Assembly: GCA_964533425.1 (NCBI GenBank)
Contig: CAZHJG010000026.1
Coordinates: 1-9,553, forward strand
Reading direction: 5' to 3'
Origin: CAZHJG01 sp964533425
GTDB lineage: Bacteria > Patescibacteriota > Saccharimonadia > Saccharimonadales > UBA4665
DNA length: 9,553 nt
In this document: positions 1 to 5,912 of the stretch, in pieces
Position numbering within the stretch: position 1 is the first letter of the stretch
How the letters are laid out: each line of letters opens with the position of its first letter
The notes under the pieces: generated by a model
The model's input: the letters and a program-made list of their open reading frames with translations, nothing else
Told to the model about the DNA's origin: nothing
Database searches by the model: none
Position numbers and translations under genes: made by a program

Positions 1-1392
1 ATCCTCAGTCCGCTCTTTGGGCACCATAGAGAGCAGCTTCTCGGCCGTGTCACCATGCGGATCGACGAAGGCAAAACCGTTGCCATTGAGCATGTCCTGC
101 AACGCCAAATTTTCCAAAAATGTCGATTTACCGGTACCGGTCTGCCCGACCACATACATGTGTCGCGCCCGGTCATGATCACTTAAACGGATTGGTTTCT
201 TGGCGCCCCGAAACACGTTATAGCCTAGCAGCAAGCCTTCCTCAGGCACGTTGCGTGGTCCGTCGACCTGTTTGGAGTCTTGCCGCACCAGTTGCGAGGT
301 TGGGATATTGCGCTGATCTGGGAAGTGAAACAACGTGGCCAGCTCCACCGAATTTAGAACCATCTTAGTCTGTTGTTGCGGGAAAAATCGCATGATGTAA
401 GACGTCACCAATGATTCAGTGTCCTTGGCCGGCGTGAACTTAAAGCCATTCTTGCCCGGCGCATCATACAGCGCAAAACTGGCAATAATATTATGCAGAA
501 TCGCCTGCGCCCGCTGACTGATGTTAGACGACACCACCACCCGAATCGCGGTTTCGTAGCCCGCATGACGCGTCTTTTCATCAATGGCGTCATAGGTCGA
601 CTGCTGCAGATTGGACAATTCAGGTTTTTTACTACCCCCATCCTTGTCTCCACCTTCCGGAACCTTCACAAAGGCCGTAGCAACGCTCTTCGCAAGATCA
701 GCCGCACCCAGCGAGCTATTACCCTTACGCTTACCCTCAGCGAATGAGGTAGCCGACTTATGCCAGGACGGTTTAGCCGGCCGCAACAGAATCTGAATAC
801 CAATGCCATCGTCCTTACCAAGGCTAGACATGGCGTTCAGTAATGACTGCATAGCATCACGTTTCAGATCTTGGTAAGTAGCAATAGGATAGGCATAATT
901 CTCTTTTAGAGTAAATTCGCCGCCCAGCGTGCCGCTAATCTTCCCGACAGGGCTAAAAATATTGTGCTCAGCTACTTCGTCGAGCCTGGCTGCCGGATAA
1001 GCGCTTACTATTGCCTGCTTCACAATTTCTAGCAATGCAACTGGCACCGCGGCATAAAAGTATACAAAGCCTTGGCTCCCCACGATTTCAAACGCAAAGT
1101 GCCGTTGCCCATAAATGCTGCGTTTAAAGTTTTTTTCAAACGTGCTGGCGATAATATTATAAATAATTTGCGCTTTGCTGATGGTCTCTTCCGTCACATC
1201 TCGGACGTCTCGTCCACCCACTTCAATGTCATCACTTGGCGGCGGCAAATGTATGAAAAGCGGTACAAATTTAAGTCCCCGTTCGTAATTTTTTTGCTCA
1301 CGAAAAACGCGACGCAGTTGCAAATAAACGATTGGTCCGGCAATTGCAGCTATGACTAAAATGATTCCAAGGACGACAAAAACTGCTGTCAT
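1..1392 (-). CDS. Membrane-anchored type IV secretion / conjugation-like ATPase (DUF8128 + VirD4/TraG-like), C-terminus missing
   Basis: The frame is open from an ATG at 1392 to the left edge, giving 464 residues with no stop in the window. Residues about 4-27 form one hydrophobic membrane anchor. A long alpha/beta region follows (about 70-340) that resembles the N-terminal domain found before the ATPase in CPR 'type IV secretory system conjugative DNA transfer' proteins (recognition from memory). A Walker A motif GQTGTGKS lies at residues 416-423 and a strand ending FAFVDPHGD follows, typical of the HerA/VirD4/TraG superfamily. The Walker B and C-terminal part lie outside the window. It starts 5 bp after the stop of the upstream Pro-rich gene, so both are almost certainly one operon and this start is likely translated by coupling. 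The role is probably an inner-membrane ATPase moving DNA or protein across the envelope, but the substrate is unknown. The ATPase identity is secure; the exact system is inference. Confidence 0.85.
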   Translation of the reverse strand, partial: MTAVFVVLGIILVIAAIAGPIVYLQLRRVFREQKNYERGLKFVPLFIHLPPPSDDIEVGGRDVRDVTEETISKAQIIYNIIASTFEKNFKRSIYGQRHFAFEIVGSQGFVYFYAAVPVALLEIVKQAIVSAYPAARLDEVAEHNIFSPVGKISGTLGGEFTLKENYAYPIATYQDLKRDAMQSLLNAMSSLGKDDGIGIQILLRPAKPSWHKSATSFAEGKRKGNSSLGAADLAKSVATAFVKVPEGGDKDGGSKKPELSNLQQSTYDAIDEKTRHAGYETAIRVVVSSNISQRAQAILHNIIASFALYDAPGKNGFKFTPAKDTESLVTSYIMRFFPQQQTKMVLNSVELATLFHFPDQRNIPTSQLVRQDSKQVDGPRNVPEEGLLLGYNVFRGAKKPIRLSDHDRARHMYVVGQTGTGKSTFLENLALQDMLNGNGFAFVDPHGDTAEKLLSMVPKERTED

Positions 1393-1397
1393 TTAGT

Positions 1398-1817
1398 CTA
1401 CTTTTCCAACTTAATTGTCTTATCGTAGCGCTTTTTCATATAGTCGCTTTTGACCACTGTTAGCTGCTCAGTCTGCTGATATGGGTCGTCTCTGGTACGC
1501 TCCACGATCTGTTTGGCCTTATTGACCCACTCTTTTTCAATTAAATCGTTATCGTCTGCCGCGACAGGCAGACTTGTTTGTGTTGTGCTAGAGTCATCAT
1601 TTTGAACACCACTAACCGCACCTTGTGCTGGTATTGGCGGCGGTGCAATGGGCACAGCGGCGACTGCTGCCTGGGCAGCACCCACGCTTTGTTCTGGCGC
1701 ACTTGGCACCTGCTCGGCCGGGCTTTGTTTGGCTTCCTGACCGGCTTCCGCCGGCGGTAATTGCTCGTTACTTACAGGCGGCGGTAATTGCAGGCCTTCA
1801 TGAGATGACGGATCCAT
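1398..1817 (-). CDS. Small Pro/Gln/Ala-rich protein with a conserved-looking C-terminal helix, upstream of the secretion ATPase
   Basis: The product is 139 residues. About 1-90 are low-complexity and disordered (runs of P, A, Q, E). Residues about 90-139 are charged and probably helical, with a D-L-I-E-K-E-W-V-x-K-A-K-Q-I-V pattern followed by D-P-Y-x-Q-T-E-Q-L and a basic tail. Small proteins with this architecture sit next to type IV secretion-like ATPases in CPR genomes (from memory, not searched). There is no signal peptide or membrane helix. The ATG at 1817 has no Shine-Dalgarno; a TATAAT ends exactly 7 nt before it, so the mRNA is probably leaderless. The gene is the first of an operon with the ATPase 5 bp downstream, suggesting a cytoplasmic adaptor or regulator of that ATPase. 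This function is inference. Confidence 0.75.
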   Translation of the reverse strand: MDPSSHEGLQLPPPVSNEQLPPAEAGQEAKQSPAEQVPSAPEQSVGAAQAAVAAVPIAPPPIPAQGAVSGVQNDDSSTTQTSLPVAADDNDLIEKEWVNKAKQIVERTRDDPYQQTEQLTVVKSDYMKKRYDKTIKLEK

Positions 1818-1824
1818 ACCATGT

Positions 1825-1855
1825 ATTATACATGCCCCTGTAACCTAGTGCGACC
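1825..1855 (-). promoter_or_regulatory. Promoter of the secretion-ATPase operon, probably leaderless
   Basis: On the minus strand a perfect TATAAT (1825-1830) ends 7 nt before the ATG at 1817, placing the expected transcription start at or next to the start codon. There is no TTGACA at 17 nt; instead GGTCGCACT (1847-1855) lies 16 nt upstream of the -10. The -10 is embedded in a perfect 15-nt palindrome, CATGTAT-T-ATACATG (1820-1834), which could be an operator. Confidence 0.55.
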
Positions 1856-1856
1856 T

Positions 1857-2225
1857 CTAGCTCAATTCAGAGCGATTCAGGGCCCGATAACTGTACAAAT
1901 AAGCGATAAAACCAAGTGGCAAAAGCACTAGCACATCTCGCGAGCTAAGCTCACCGATAGACTGCAAGGCCACGAGAGACCCCAGTAAGCCAACAACTAG
2001 CTTGGCCAAGCGCTGTGGTCGCTTACCAGAGGGTAAGCCATACCACCGGGCCAAGTGAAGCAGACACACAAACAAGTAGTAAAGAGATATGATAAACAGC
2101 AAAACACCGACGATCAGGAACCAGGAAGCTACCTTTTGCGGGCTGGTGAAGCTGAAAAATAAACAATCAGCGGCTAAAAGTGCTGCCGCTGACCAGAGTT
2201 TATGGTGACCGAGAACTTGTTTCAT
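1857..2225 (-). CDS. Small multi-pass membrane protein of unknown function
   Basis: The product is 122 residues with four probable membrane helices at about 10-27, 34-58, 74-92 and 97-114, separated by short basic loops (the G-K-R-P-Q-R loop near 67-72 is likely cytoplasmic). I recognise no catalytic motif or named family. The ATG at 2225 follows a poor ribosome site in an A-rich stretch (GAAAAAGCTCT). Two direct copies of CAATTAAAA (2247-2255 and 2264-2272) lie just upstream. The gene is in the same orientation as the secretion operon but separated from it by that operon's own promoter. Its own transcription may begin at the promoter near 2617-2645, which would give it a structured leader of nearly 400 nt. 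Confidence 0.65.
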   Translation of the reverse strand: MKQVLGHHKLWSAAALLAADCLFFSFTSPQKVASWFLIVGVLLFIISLYYLFVCLLHLARWYGLPSGKRPQRLAKLVVGLLGSLVALQSIGELSSRDVLVLLPLGFIAYLYSYRALNRSELS

Positions 2226-2274
2226 AGAGCTTTTTCATTTTTTTTCCAATTAAAATGGCCGTTCAATTAAAAAG

Positions 2275-2610
2275 ACTGCCTGGGAAGCCTGCGCCACCAC
2301 GAGCAGCCTGATATAAACTTGGTGCTGAGGTGACAAATCCGCTCTTATATATAAACTATTGTAGCGCTTGTCACCTACAGCGTGACTGACCGCTCTATGT
2401 GCCTTTCGGCCATTAGAGCGACGAACGTTTACCTCCGTCGAGTGGGTGTCATAAGGAGTGGCACCCGATAAGCGAGGCTGAATAGGAGATTCAGCCGAGT
2501 CCTGAGCACAAGCGAAGGATCTCGTTGCCTCAGTGTGAGTCCTTTGATGTAAGTCAGCGGACCACCACTCGCTTGAACCAAATTGTAGGTTTTTGTTTTT
2601 GTGACTTACA
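2275..2610 (-). ncRNA. Candidate structured RNA or long structured leader
   Basis: This stretch is dense in short inverted repeats and I see no convincing protein. Pairs are TGTAAGTCA/TGACTTACA (2548-2556/2602-2610), CTGAG/CTCAG (2502-2506/2529-2533), an 8-bp GGCTGAAT/ATTCAGCC hairpin (2476-2496), an 8-bp GGGTGTCA/TGGCACCC hairpin (2444-2466), CGCTCTA/TAGAGCG enclosing GCC/GGC (2391-2420), and a 9-bp AGGTGACAA/TTGTCACCT (2328-2376). The minus strand is favoured because the 2391-2420 hairpin is then capped by a GAAA (GNRA) tetraloop closed by C-G, and a promoter-like site ends near 2617 so that a transcript would begin at the first stem. There is no clear terminator, so it may be the leader of the membrane-protein gene. 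Part of it (about 2501-2523) resembles a widely dispersed bacterial palindromic repeat, so an accumulation of repeats is the main alternative. No known RNA family was recognised. Confidence 0.35.
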
Positions 2611-2616
2611 AGTACC

Positions 2617-2645
2617 AAACTAGCACGTCAGCCCTAAAAAGTCAA
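2617..2645 (-). promoter_or_regulatory. Possible promoter for the structured region
   Basis: On the minus strand TTGACT (2640-2645) is followed after 17 nt by TAGTTT (2617-2622), with TGC before it as an extended -10. The -35 is good and the -10 weak (3 of 6). The expected start, near 2610, coincides with the outer edge of the first 9-bp inverted repeat. Confidence 0.35.
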
Positions 2646-2692
2646 TCCTCTTATGCTTCAGTACCTCTGTAATTTTTGTTATTAGCAAGCTA

Positions 2693-3226
2693 ATGACCAT
2701 CAACTATGACGTTCCCTTTTATTCAAATACATTTGATAATACTCACTGCTATCAGGCTGCTATCCGTGTGATTTTAAAGTATTTTATCCCAGATAAAGAC
2801 TATAGCTGGGGGAGTTAGATGTGATCACTTTGTGAAGGAAAAAGATTCCTATTTAAGGGAAAATGGGGCGACGAGGTGGCTGAGGCAGCTATGAAGCATG
2901 CTGTAATAGAGGTGGAACTGAATTGGTCTAAGAAATTCATAGACATAGTCCCTTATGAGCATCGCCTGCCCTCTCAGTCGGAGATTACCAAATTATTAAA
3001 GCAGGGCTACTTACTTATTGCCAATGTAAATAGTCGCATGCTTAATACTAGGCCGGGATATACAGGTCATTTCGTGGTCATTAAGGGTTGCGGCAAAACC
3101 CATTTAGTTCTTCACGATCCCGGGTCACCCGGTACAGAAAATCGACACGTTTCCTTTTCGCATTTTCAAAAAGCGTGGGAATATCCTGACCAAAATGCTC
3201 GAAATGTAATAGCCGTCAGACGCTAA
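2693..3226 (+). pseudogene. Broken C39-like cysteine peptidase
   Basis: An ATG at 2693 opens a 41-codon frame whose product contains D-V-P-F-Y-S-N-T and T-H-C-Y-Q-A-A (candidate catalytic Cys19) and ends at TAG 2816-2818. The remainder reads in pieces: E-L-D-V-I-T in a second frame (2812-2829), D-S-Y-L-R-E in a third (2844-2861), and finally W-G-D-E-V from 2864 continuing in the open frame to 3226. That last piece carries G-H-F-V-V-I-K (probable catalytic His) and L-H-D-P-G (probable Asp). The order matches a C39-like peptidase of the PF13529 kind. From memory these run to about 210-220 residues, so roughly 35 residues, including a Trp-rich stretch after E-L-D-x-I-T, are missing at about 2829. 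Frameshifts sit at a G run (TGGGGGAG, near 2810) and at GAAAATGGGG (near 2861). A GTG at 2876 could start a 116-residue C-terminal product, but it would lack the nucleophile. Decay is the simplest reading. Confidence 0.75.
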
Positions 3227-3241
3227 ATTGATTATTCTGGA

Positions 3242-3275
3242 CCCTGAAGCTAGCTCAGGGCTCCGCTCCGCTCCG
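3242..3275. repeat. Small palindrome followed by a pentanucleotide tandem
   Basis: CCCTGA-AGCTAGC-TCAGGG (3242-3260) forms a 6-bp hairpin immediately followed by three copies of CTCCG (3261-3275). It lies 16 bp after the peptidase stop. There is no T tract, so it is not a standard terminator. It resembles short dispersed palindromes common in CPR intergenic regions (memory only). Confidence 0.4.
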
Positions 3276-3277
3276 AG

Positions 3278-3286
3278 TTATACACA
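3278..3286 (+). promoter_or_regulatory. DnaA-box-like nonamer
   Basis: TTATACACA fits the TTATNCACA consensus for DnaA binding exactly. It is a single site, not a cluster. A second identical copy lies at 5256-5264 on the other side of comM. Confidence 0.35.
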
Positions 3287-3315
3287 GGTTTCTGTAACAT
3301 TAAGCATAATTGTTA

Positions 3316-3344
3316 TTGACGTGGTTTTCCCTATTCTATAAGAT
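3316..3344 (+). promoter_or_regulatory. Promoter for the candidate small RNA
   Basis: TTGACG (3316-3321) is followed by a 17-nt spacer and TAAGAT (3339-3344). The -35 matches 5 of 6 and the -10 matches 4 of 6. The expected start is about 3351. No gene of ordinary size begins downstream before a strong terminator at 3486. Confidence 0.55.
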
Positions 3345-3350
3345 ACGTAT

Positions 3351-3525
3351 AGCGCTTGAGTAAATTAAGTGCTCAAAAACAAAAACGACAAATCGGGACG
3401 ACGATTTCTCGCAAGTCGTTGTCCCACTAGATCAAAACCCAAATCCTTAAAAATCAAAGCCAAACAAAAAGCTTAAATTATTCTTAAAACACCTTGTCTT
3501 ATCCCGGGACAAGGTGTTTTACTTT
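3351..3525 (+). ncRNA. Candidate small RNA of about 175 nt
   Basis: A good promoter (3316-3344) and a strong intrinsic terminator (3486-3525) delimit this unit. Within it are a small TTGAG/CTCAA hairpin (3356-3360/3372-3376), the A-rich CAAAAACAAAAAC (3374-3386), and an 11-bp hairpin with two G-U pairs, GGGACGACGAT/GTCGTTGTCCC (3395-3405/3415-3425) with a 9-nt loop. About 60 nt of unstructured A/C-rich sequence follow before the terminator. No ATG ORF is visible. A 24-codon basic frame starts at TTG 3356 and stops at TAG 3428-3430 without a ribosome site, so a tiny leaderless peptide is a weak alternative. It does not match 6S, SRP or tmRNA signatures that I can see. Confidence 0.5.
3486..3525 (+). 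terminator. Strong intrinsic terminator
   Basis: A perfect 13-bp stem, AAAACACCTTGTC (3486-3498) with GACAAGGTGTTTT (3508-3520) and a 9-nt loop, is followed by ACTTTTT. It ends the small transcript starting near 3351 and insulates comM from it. Confidence 0.85.
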
Positions 3526-3571
3526 TTGGGCTGATTGGCGCGAGAGACGTGCGGCACATTTTGGGCGTCGG

Positions 3572-3616
3572 ATTCCGCGCTTCATTCCGCCGTACCTTAG
3601 TACGGCTACATTCCAG
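3572..3616. repeat. Hairpin repeat related to the RNase P insertion
   Basis: A perfect 7-bp hairpin GCCGTAC-CTTA-GTACGGC (3589-3606) is flanked by three ATTCC motifs. The 12-mer ATTCCGCGCTTC at 3572-3583 recurs exactly, on the other strand, inside the RNase P RNA gene at 7465-7476, next to a near-identical CCGTAC-AAAA-GTGCGG hairpin (7480-7495). Apart from this hairpin and a likely comM promoter, I see nothing in 3526-3670. Confidence 0.5.
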
Positions 3617-3670
3617 TGCTCGTCCGCCACTCCAAACTGCACTTGCCCGCTTCTCGCTACACGTCAGTGG

Positions 3671-3676
3671 TATATT
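3671..3676 (+). promoter_or_regulatory. Possible comM promoter (extended -10)
   Basis: TATATT is preceded by TGG, forming an extended -10. No -35 is recognisable at 17 nt. The expected start near 3683 would leave a leader of about 28 nt before the TTG start. Confidence 0.4.
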
Positions 3677-3710
3677 GCGTTATTCCTAGAAGGTGTAGGT
3701 CTGATTTAGT

Positions 3711-5240
3711 TTGAGTGCAGTGGTTAAGAGTATTATTGCGGCGGGGACTTCGGGGACTATTATTGATGTTGAGTGTAGTTTGTCCAATAATTTACCGAAT
3801 ATTATCATTGTAGGGTTTGCCAATAAGGCAGTTGACGAGGCTAAGGAGCGCATCAGGGGTGCTTTTGCCAACAGCCATATAATGTTACCGAGGAAGCGTG
3901 TCACTGTTAATCTGGCGCCGGCCGATATTCCCAAGGTTGATAGTGGCTTCGACATGGCAATCGCCGTGGCTATTTTACTGGCCAGTGAACAAGTACTGCC
4001 TGAGATAACGGAGCGAATGGCCTTTGTCGGCGAGTTGGGCCTGGAAGGCGACATCCGGCCGGTTCGAGGCATCATTGGCAAGGTTCTCACCGGGCGCGAA
4101 CACGGCATCACGACCTTCTTTATTCCTCATGGCAACCTTACCCAGGCCCAGTTAGTGCCGGAAGTCACACTGGTACCAATCAAGAATCTACACGATCTAT
4201 ACCGTTACCTTACTAAGGCCCTGCCGTTCAAGCCCCTCGCGACGGGTAAGGGTAAATATCAACCAGTTGCCAGAGCCGACGATGATAGCGGCGTGCGACT
4301 CAGCGAAGTAATTGGGCAAGCACAAGCCAAGCGAGCGCTGGAAATTGCGGCAGCCGGCGGCCATAATGTGTTCTTCAGTGGACCGCCAGGAACTGGTAAA
4401 AGCATGCTGGCTAAGGCGCTGCCAAGCATTCTGCCACCCTTGGACCGCGAGGAAGTTTTAGAAGTCACGCATTTACACAGTCTGGCTAGCCACAAATATG
4501 AACAGATCATCACCCGCCGGCCGTTCAGAGCGCCCCATCACAGCGCCTCACATGTGGCGATCACCGGCGGTGGTTTGCACTTGCGACCAGGCGAAATTAG
4601 TCTGGCTCACCGCGGCATACTTTTTTTCGACGAGTTACCGGAGTTTGGTCGGATGACACTAGAAGCACTTCGACAACCACTGGAAGACCGAGTAATTACC
4701 GTAGCCCGAGCCAAAGACACGGCTGAATATCCGGCGAATTTCATTCTGGTAGCCACTGCCAATCCCTGTCCATGCGGGTATTACGGTACATCGGGTACCT
4801 GTCGTTGCCTACCCCATCAGATCATCCGTTATCGCCAAAAACTATCCGGGCCCATTCTGGATCGGATTGACTTATATGCCGATGTGCACGAAATCCAGCA
4901 CGACAAATTACTAGCTAGTGATAGTAATACTACCCCTGATGAAGCCATTCGGCAGCGTATAGCCGATACCCGGGAACGCCAGCGGCTGCGTTATAAAAGT
5001 GCCACCAAGCTAAATACCGACATGACCAACCGCGACATCAAACAGCTTGGCCGGCTGAGCTCAACAGCCAAAACGCTGCTTGATACCGCCGCTCAGCGGC
5101 TGAACATCTCCGCTCGCTCTTATATGCGTACCGTAAAGGTAGCCCGAACGATTGCCGACTTAGACAATTCTGAGCCGATTACTGAAGCACACATCAGCGA
5201 AGCGCTCGTCTATCGCGGGCAGAGTTACAAAGAACAATAG
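3711..5240 (+). CDS. comM: ComM/YifB family AAA+ ATPase (Mg-chelatase-like)
   Basis: The protein is full length at 509 residues. The N-terminal S5-like domain (about 1-150) includes N-L-P-N-I-I-I-V-G and V-T-V-N-L-A-P-A-D. The AAA+ core has Walker A GPPGTGKS at 224-231, the R-P-F-R-A-P-H-H motif, and Walker B I-L-F-F-D-E-L with D307/E308. A cysteine cluster follows in N-P-C-P-C-G...C-R-C, as usual in this family, then the Mg-chelatase C-terminal helical domain including N-I-S-A-R-S-Y-M-R-T. In naturally competent bacteria ComM is a hexameric helicase promoting branch migration during integration of incoming single-stranded DNA. The start is TTG at 3711, aligning with the usual N-terminus of the family; a GTG at 3720 is the alternative. 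AGAAGG lies about 18-20 nt upstream, too far for a normal ribosome site. The gene appears monocistronic. Confidence 0.93.
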   Translation: MSAVVKSIIAAGTSGTIIDVECSLSNNLPNIIIVGFANKAVDEAKERIRGAFANSHIMLPRKRVTVNLAPADIPKVDSGFDMAIAVAILLASEQVLPEITERMAFVGELGLEGDIRPVRGIIGKVLTGREHGITTFFIPHGNLTQAQLVPEVTLVPIKNLHDLYRYLTKALPFKPLATGKGKYQPVARADDDSGVRLSEVIGQAQAKRALEIAAAGGHNVFFSGPPGTGKSMLAKALPSILPPLDREEVLEVTHLHSLASHKYEQIITRRPFRAPHHSASHVAITGGGLHLRPGEISLAHRGILFFDELPEFGRMTLEALRQPLEDRVITVARAKDTAEYPANFILVATANPCPCGYYGTSGTCRCLPHQIIRYRQKLSGPILDRIDLYADVHEIQHDKLLASDSNTTPDEAIRQRIADTRERQRLRYKSATKLNTDMTNRDIKQLGRLSSTAKTLLDTAAQRLNISARSYMRTVKVARTIADLDNSEPITEAHISEALVYRGQSYKEQ

Positions 5241-5255
5241 GTCGAGCTGCCGAAG

Positions 5256-5264
5256 TTATACACA
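5256..5264 (+). promoter_or_regulatory. DnaA-box-like nonamer (second copy)
   Basis: TTATACACA again fits TTATNCACA. It lies 15 bp after the comM stop, in the same orientation as the copy at 3278-3286. Confidence 0.3.
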
Positions 5265-5302
5265 ATTTTTCAGATCACCTGTGTGAAAGCCGGTTTTGAT
5301 GC

Positions 5303-5331
5303 TTGTGTTTATGGAACACTGGGCGTATAAC
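5303..5331 (+). promoter_or_regulatory. Promoter of the 148-residue hypothetical gene
   Basis: TATAAC (5326-5331) has a weak -35 TTGTGT (5303-5308) at 17 nt. Transcription would start about 13 nt before the ATG at 5352, leaving almost no room for a ribosome site. Confidence 0.5.
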
Positions 5332-5351
5332 GAGAACAAACTCTAAGCACT

Positions 5352-5798
5352 ATGGAATATTGCCACGTCCTCGACCCATTTGGCGACAGCCACGGGACCT
5401 TTGACCTCCCCGATGAAGTCAACTGGGACATACATACTTGGCAAGCGGCATTTTCTAAGCGCTTACCCCTGAATAGTGTCATTCTCAATATTACGGAAGA
5501 ATACGAAATAAATTCCCGGGCCATTAACTCGGAGCGCGCTTACTTGAAAATCAGGATAAATCCTCATGAAAGCGAGACAGCCATACCGCTCATCGCTACG
5601 GCTGCTGAAAAAATAATCGCTAAGGCTCTCAAACCGTCCTTGAGCGAACGTGCCAAAGCTTTGGCTGATCGCATCTTTGATCAACTGAATGTGCGACCCG
5701 CTTTTGATGCCGAGCAGGCACTTTCCAGTCTCAAGCCCGCAACCGAAGCCCTGGCTTTGGCCGAGTCGCTGCTGCCAAGTGCGCTCCACCCGACGTGA
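5352..5798 (+). CDS. Hypothetical protein, no recognised family
   Basis: The product is 148 residues and soluble, with no signal peptide or membrane helix. The N-terminal half (about 1-70) looks like mixed strand/helix with several aromatic residues. The C-terminal half (about 75-148) is Ala/Leu/Glu-rich and probably all helical. I recognise no catalytic motif. It lies between comM and the infC operon and has its own promoter, with a leader too short for a clear Shine-Dalgarno. Codon use resembles that of the neighbours, so it is probably a real lineage-restricted gene. The infC promoter begins 5 bp after its stop. Confidence 0.65.
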   Translation: MEYCHVLDPFGDSHGTFDLPDEVNWDIHTWQAAFSKRLPLNSVILNITEEYEINSRAINSERAYLKIRINPHESETAIPLIATAAEKIIAKALKPSLSERAKALADRIFDQLNVRPAFDAEQALSSLKPATEALALAESLLPSALHPT

Positions 5799-5803
5799 AG
5801 TGT

Positions 5804-5832
5804 TTGACCTCTGGGGCGACATCTGTTAAAAT
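5804..5832 (+). promoter_or_regulatory. Promoter of the infC-rpmI-rplT operon
   Basis: TTGACC (5804-5809), a 17-nt spacer and TAAAAT (5827-5832) with a TG one base before it (extended -10) form the best sigma-70-type promoter on the plus strand of the window. The expected start near 5839 gives a leader of about 70 nt to the AUA codon. Confidence 0.8.
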
Positions 5833-5896
5833 GCTTTTACTAACCACGGTTAAGGACGTTCTCGAGATACCTATGGGGAATGTTCGCATCAATAGT

Positions 5897-5912
5897 AAGG
5901 AGACAGGTTATA
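5897..5912 (+). promoter_or_regulatory. infC ribosome binding site and probable AUA start
   Basis: AAGGAG (5897-5902) is followed by 7 nt and then ATA (5910-5912) in frame with IF3. The in-frame ATG at 5880 has no spaced ribosome site and adds ten residues foreign to the family. Confidence 0.7.

Noticed and set aside
120..1359. Plus-strand ORFs at 120-368, 493-796 and 1072-1359
   Set aside because: They are antisense to the well-supported secretion ATPase reading frame.
2275..2610. tmRNA, SRP RNA, 6S RNA or group I/II intron
   Set aside because: No tRNA-like ends or tag frame, no SRP GGAA-type conserved loop, no long 6S-type rod, and no recognisable intron core.
2250..2618. A 122-codon minus-strand ORF over the structured region
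   Set aside because: The translation has no family resemblance, includes the frame of a palindromic repeat, and lies over six inverted repeats; no good ribosome site precedes its ATG. Kept as a candidate RNA instead, with a residual chance of being coding.
3494..3709. A 71-codon plus-strand ORF starting in the terminator
   Set aside because: It begins within the terminator and crosses the hairpin repeat; composition is not protein-like.
5880..5909. ATG at 5880 as the infC start
   Set aside because: No spaced ribosome site; the extra residues are not IF3-like; AAGGAG-N7-ATA fits better.
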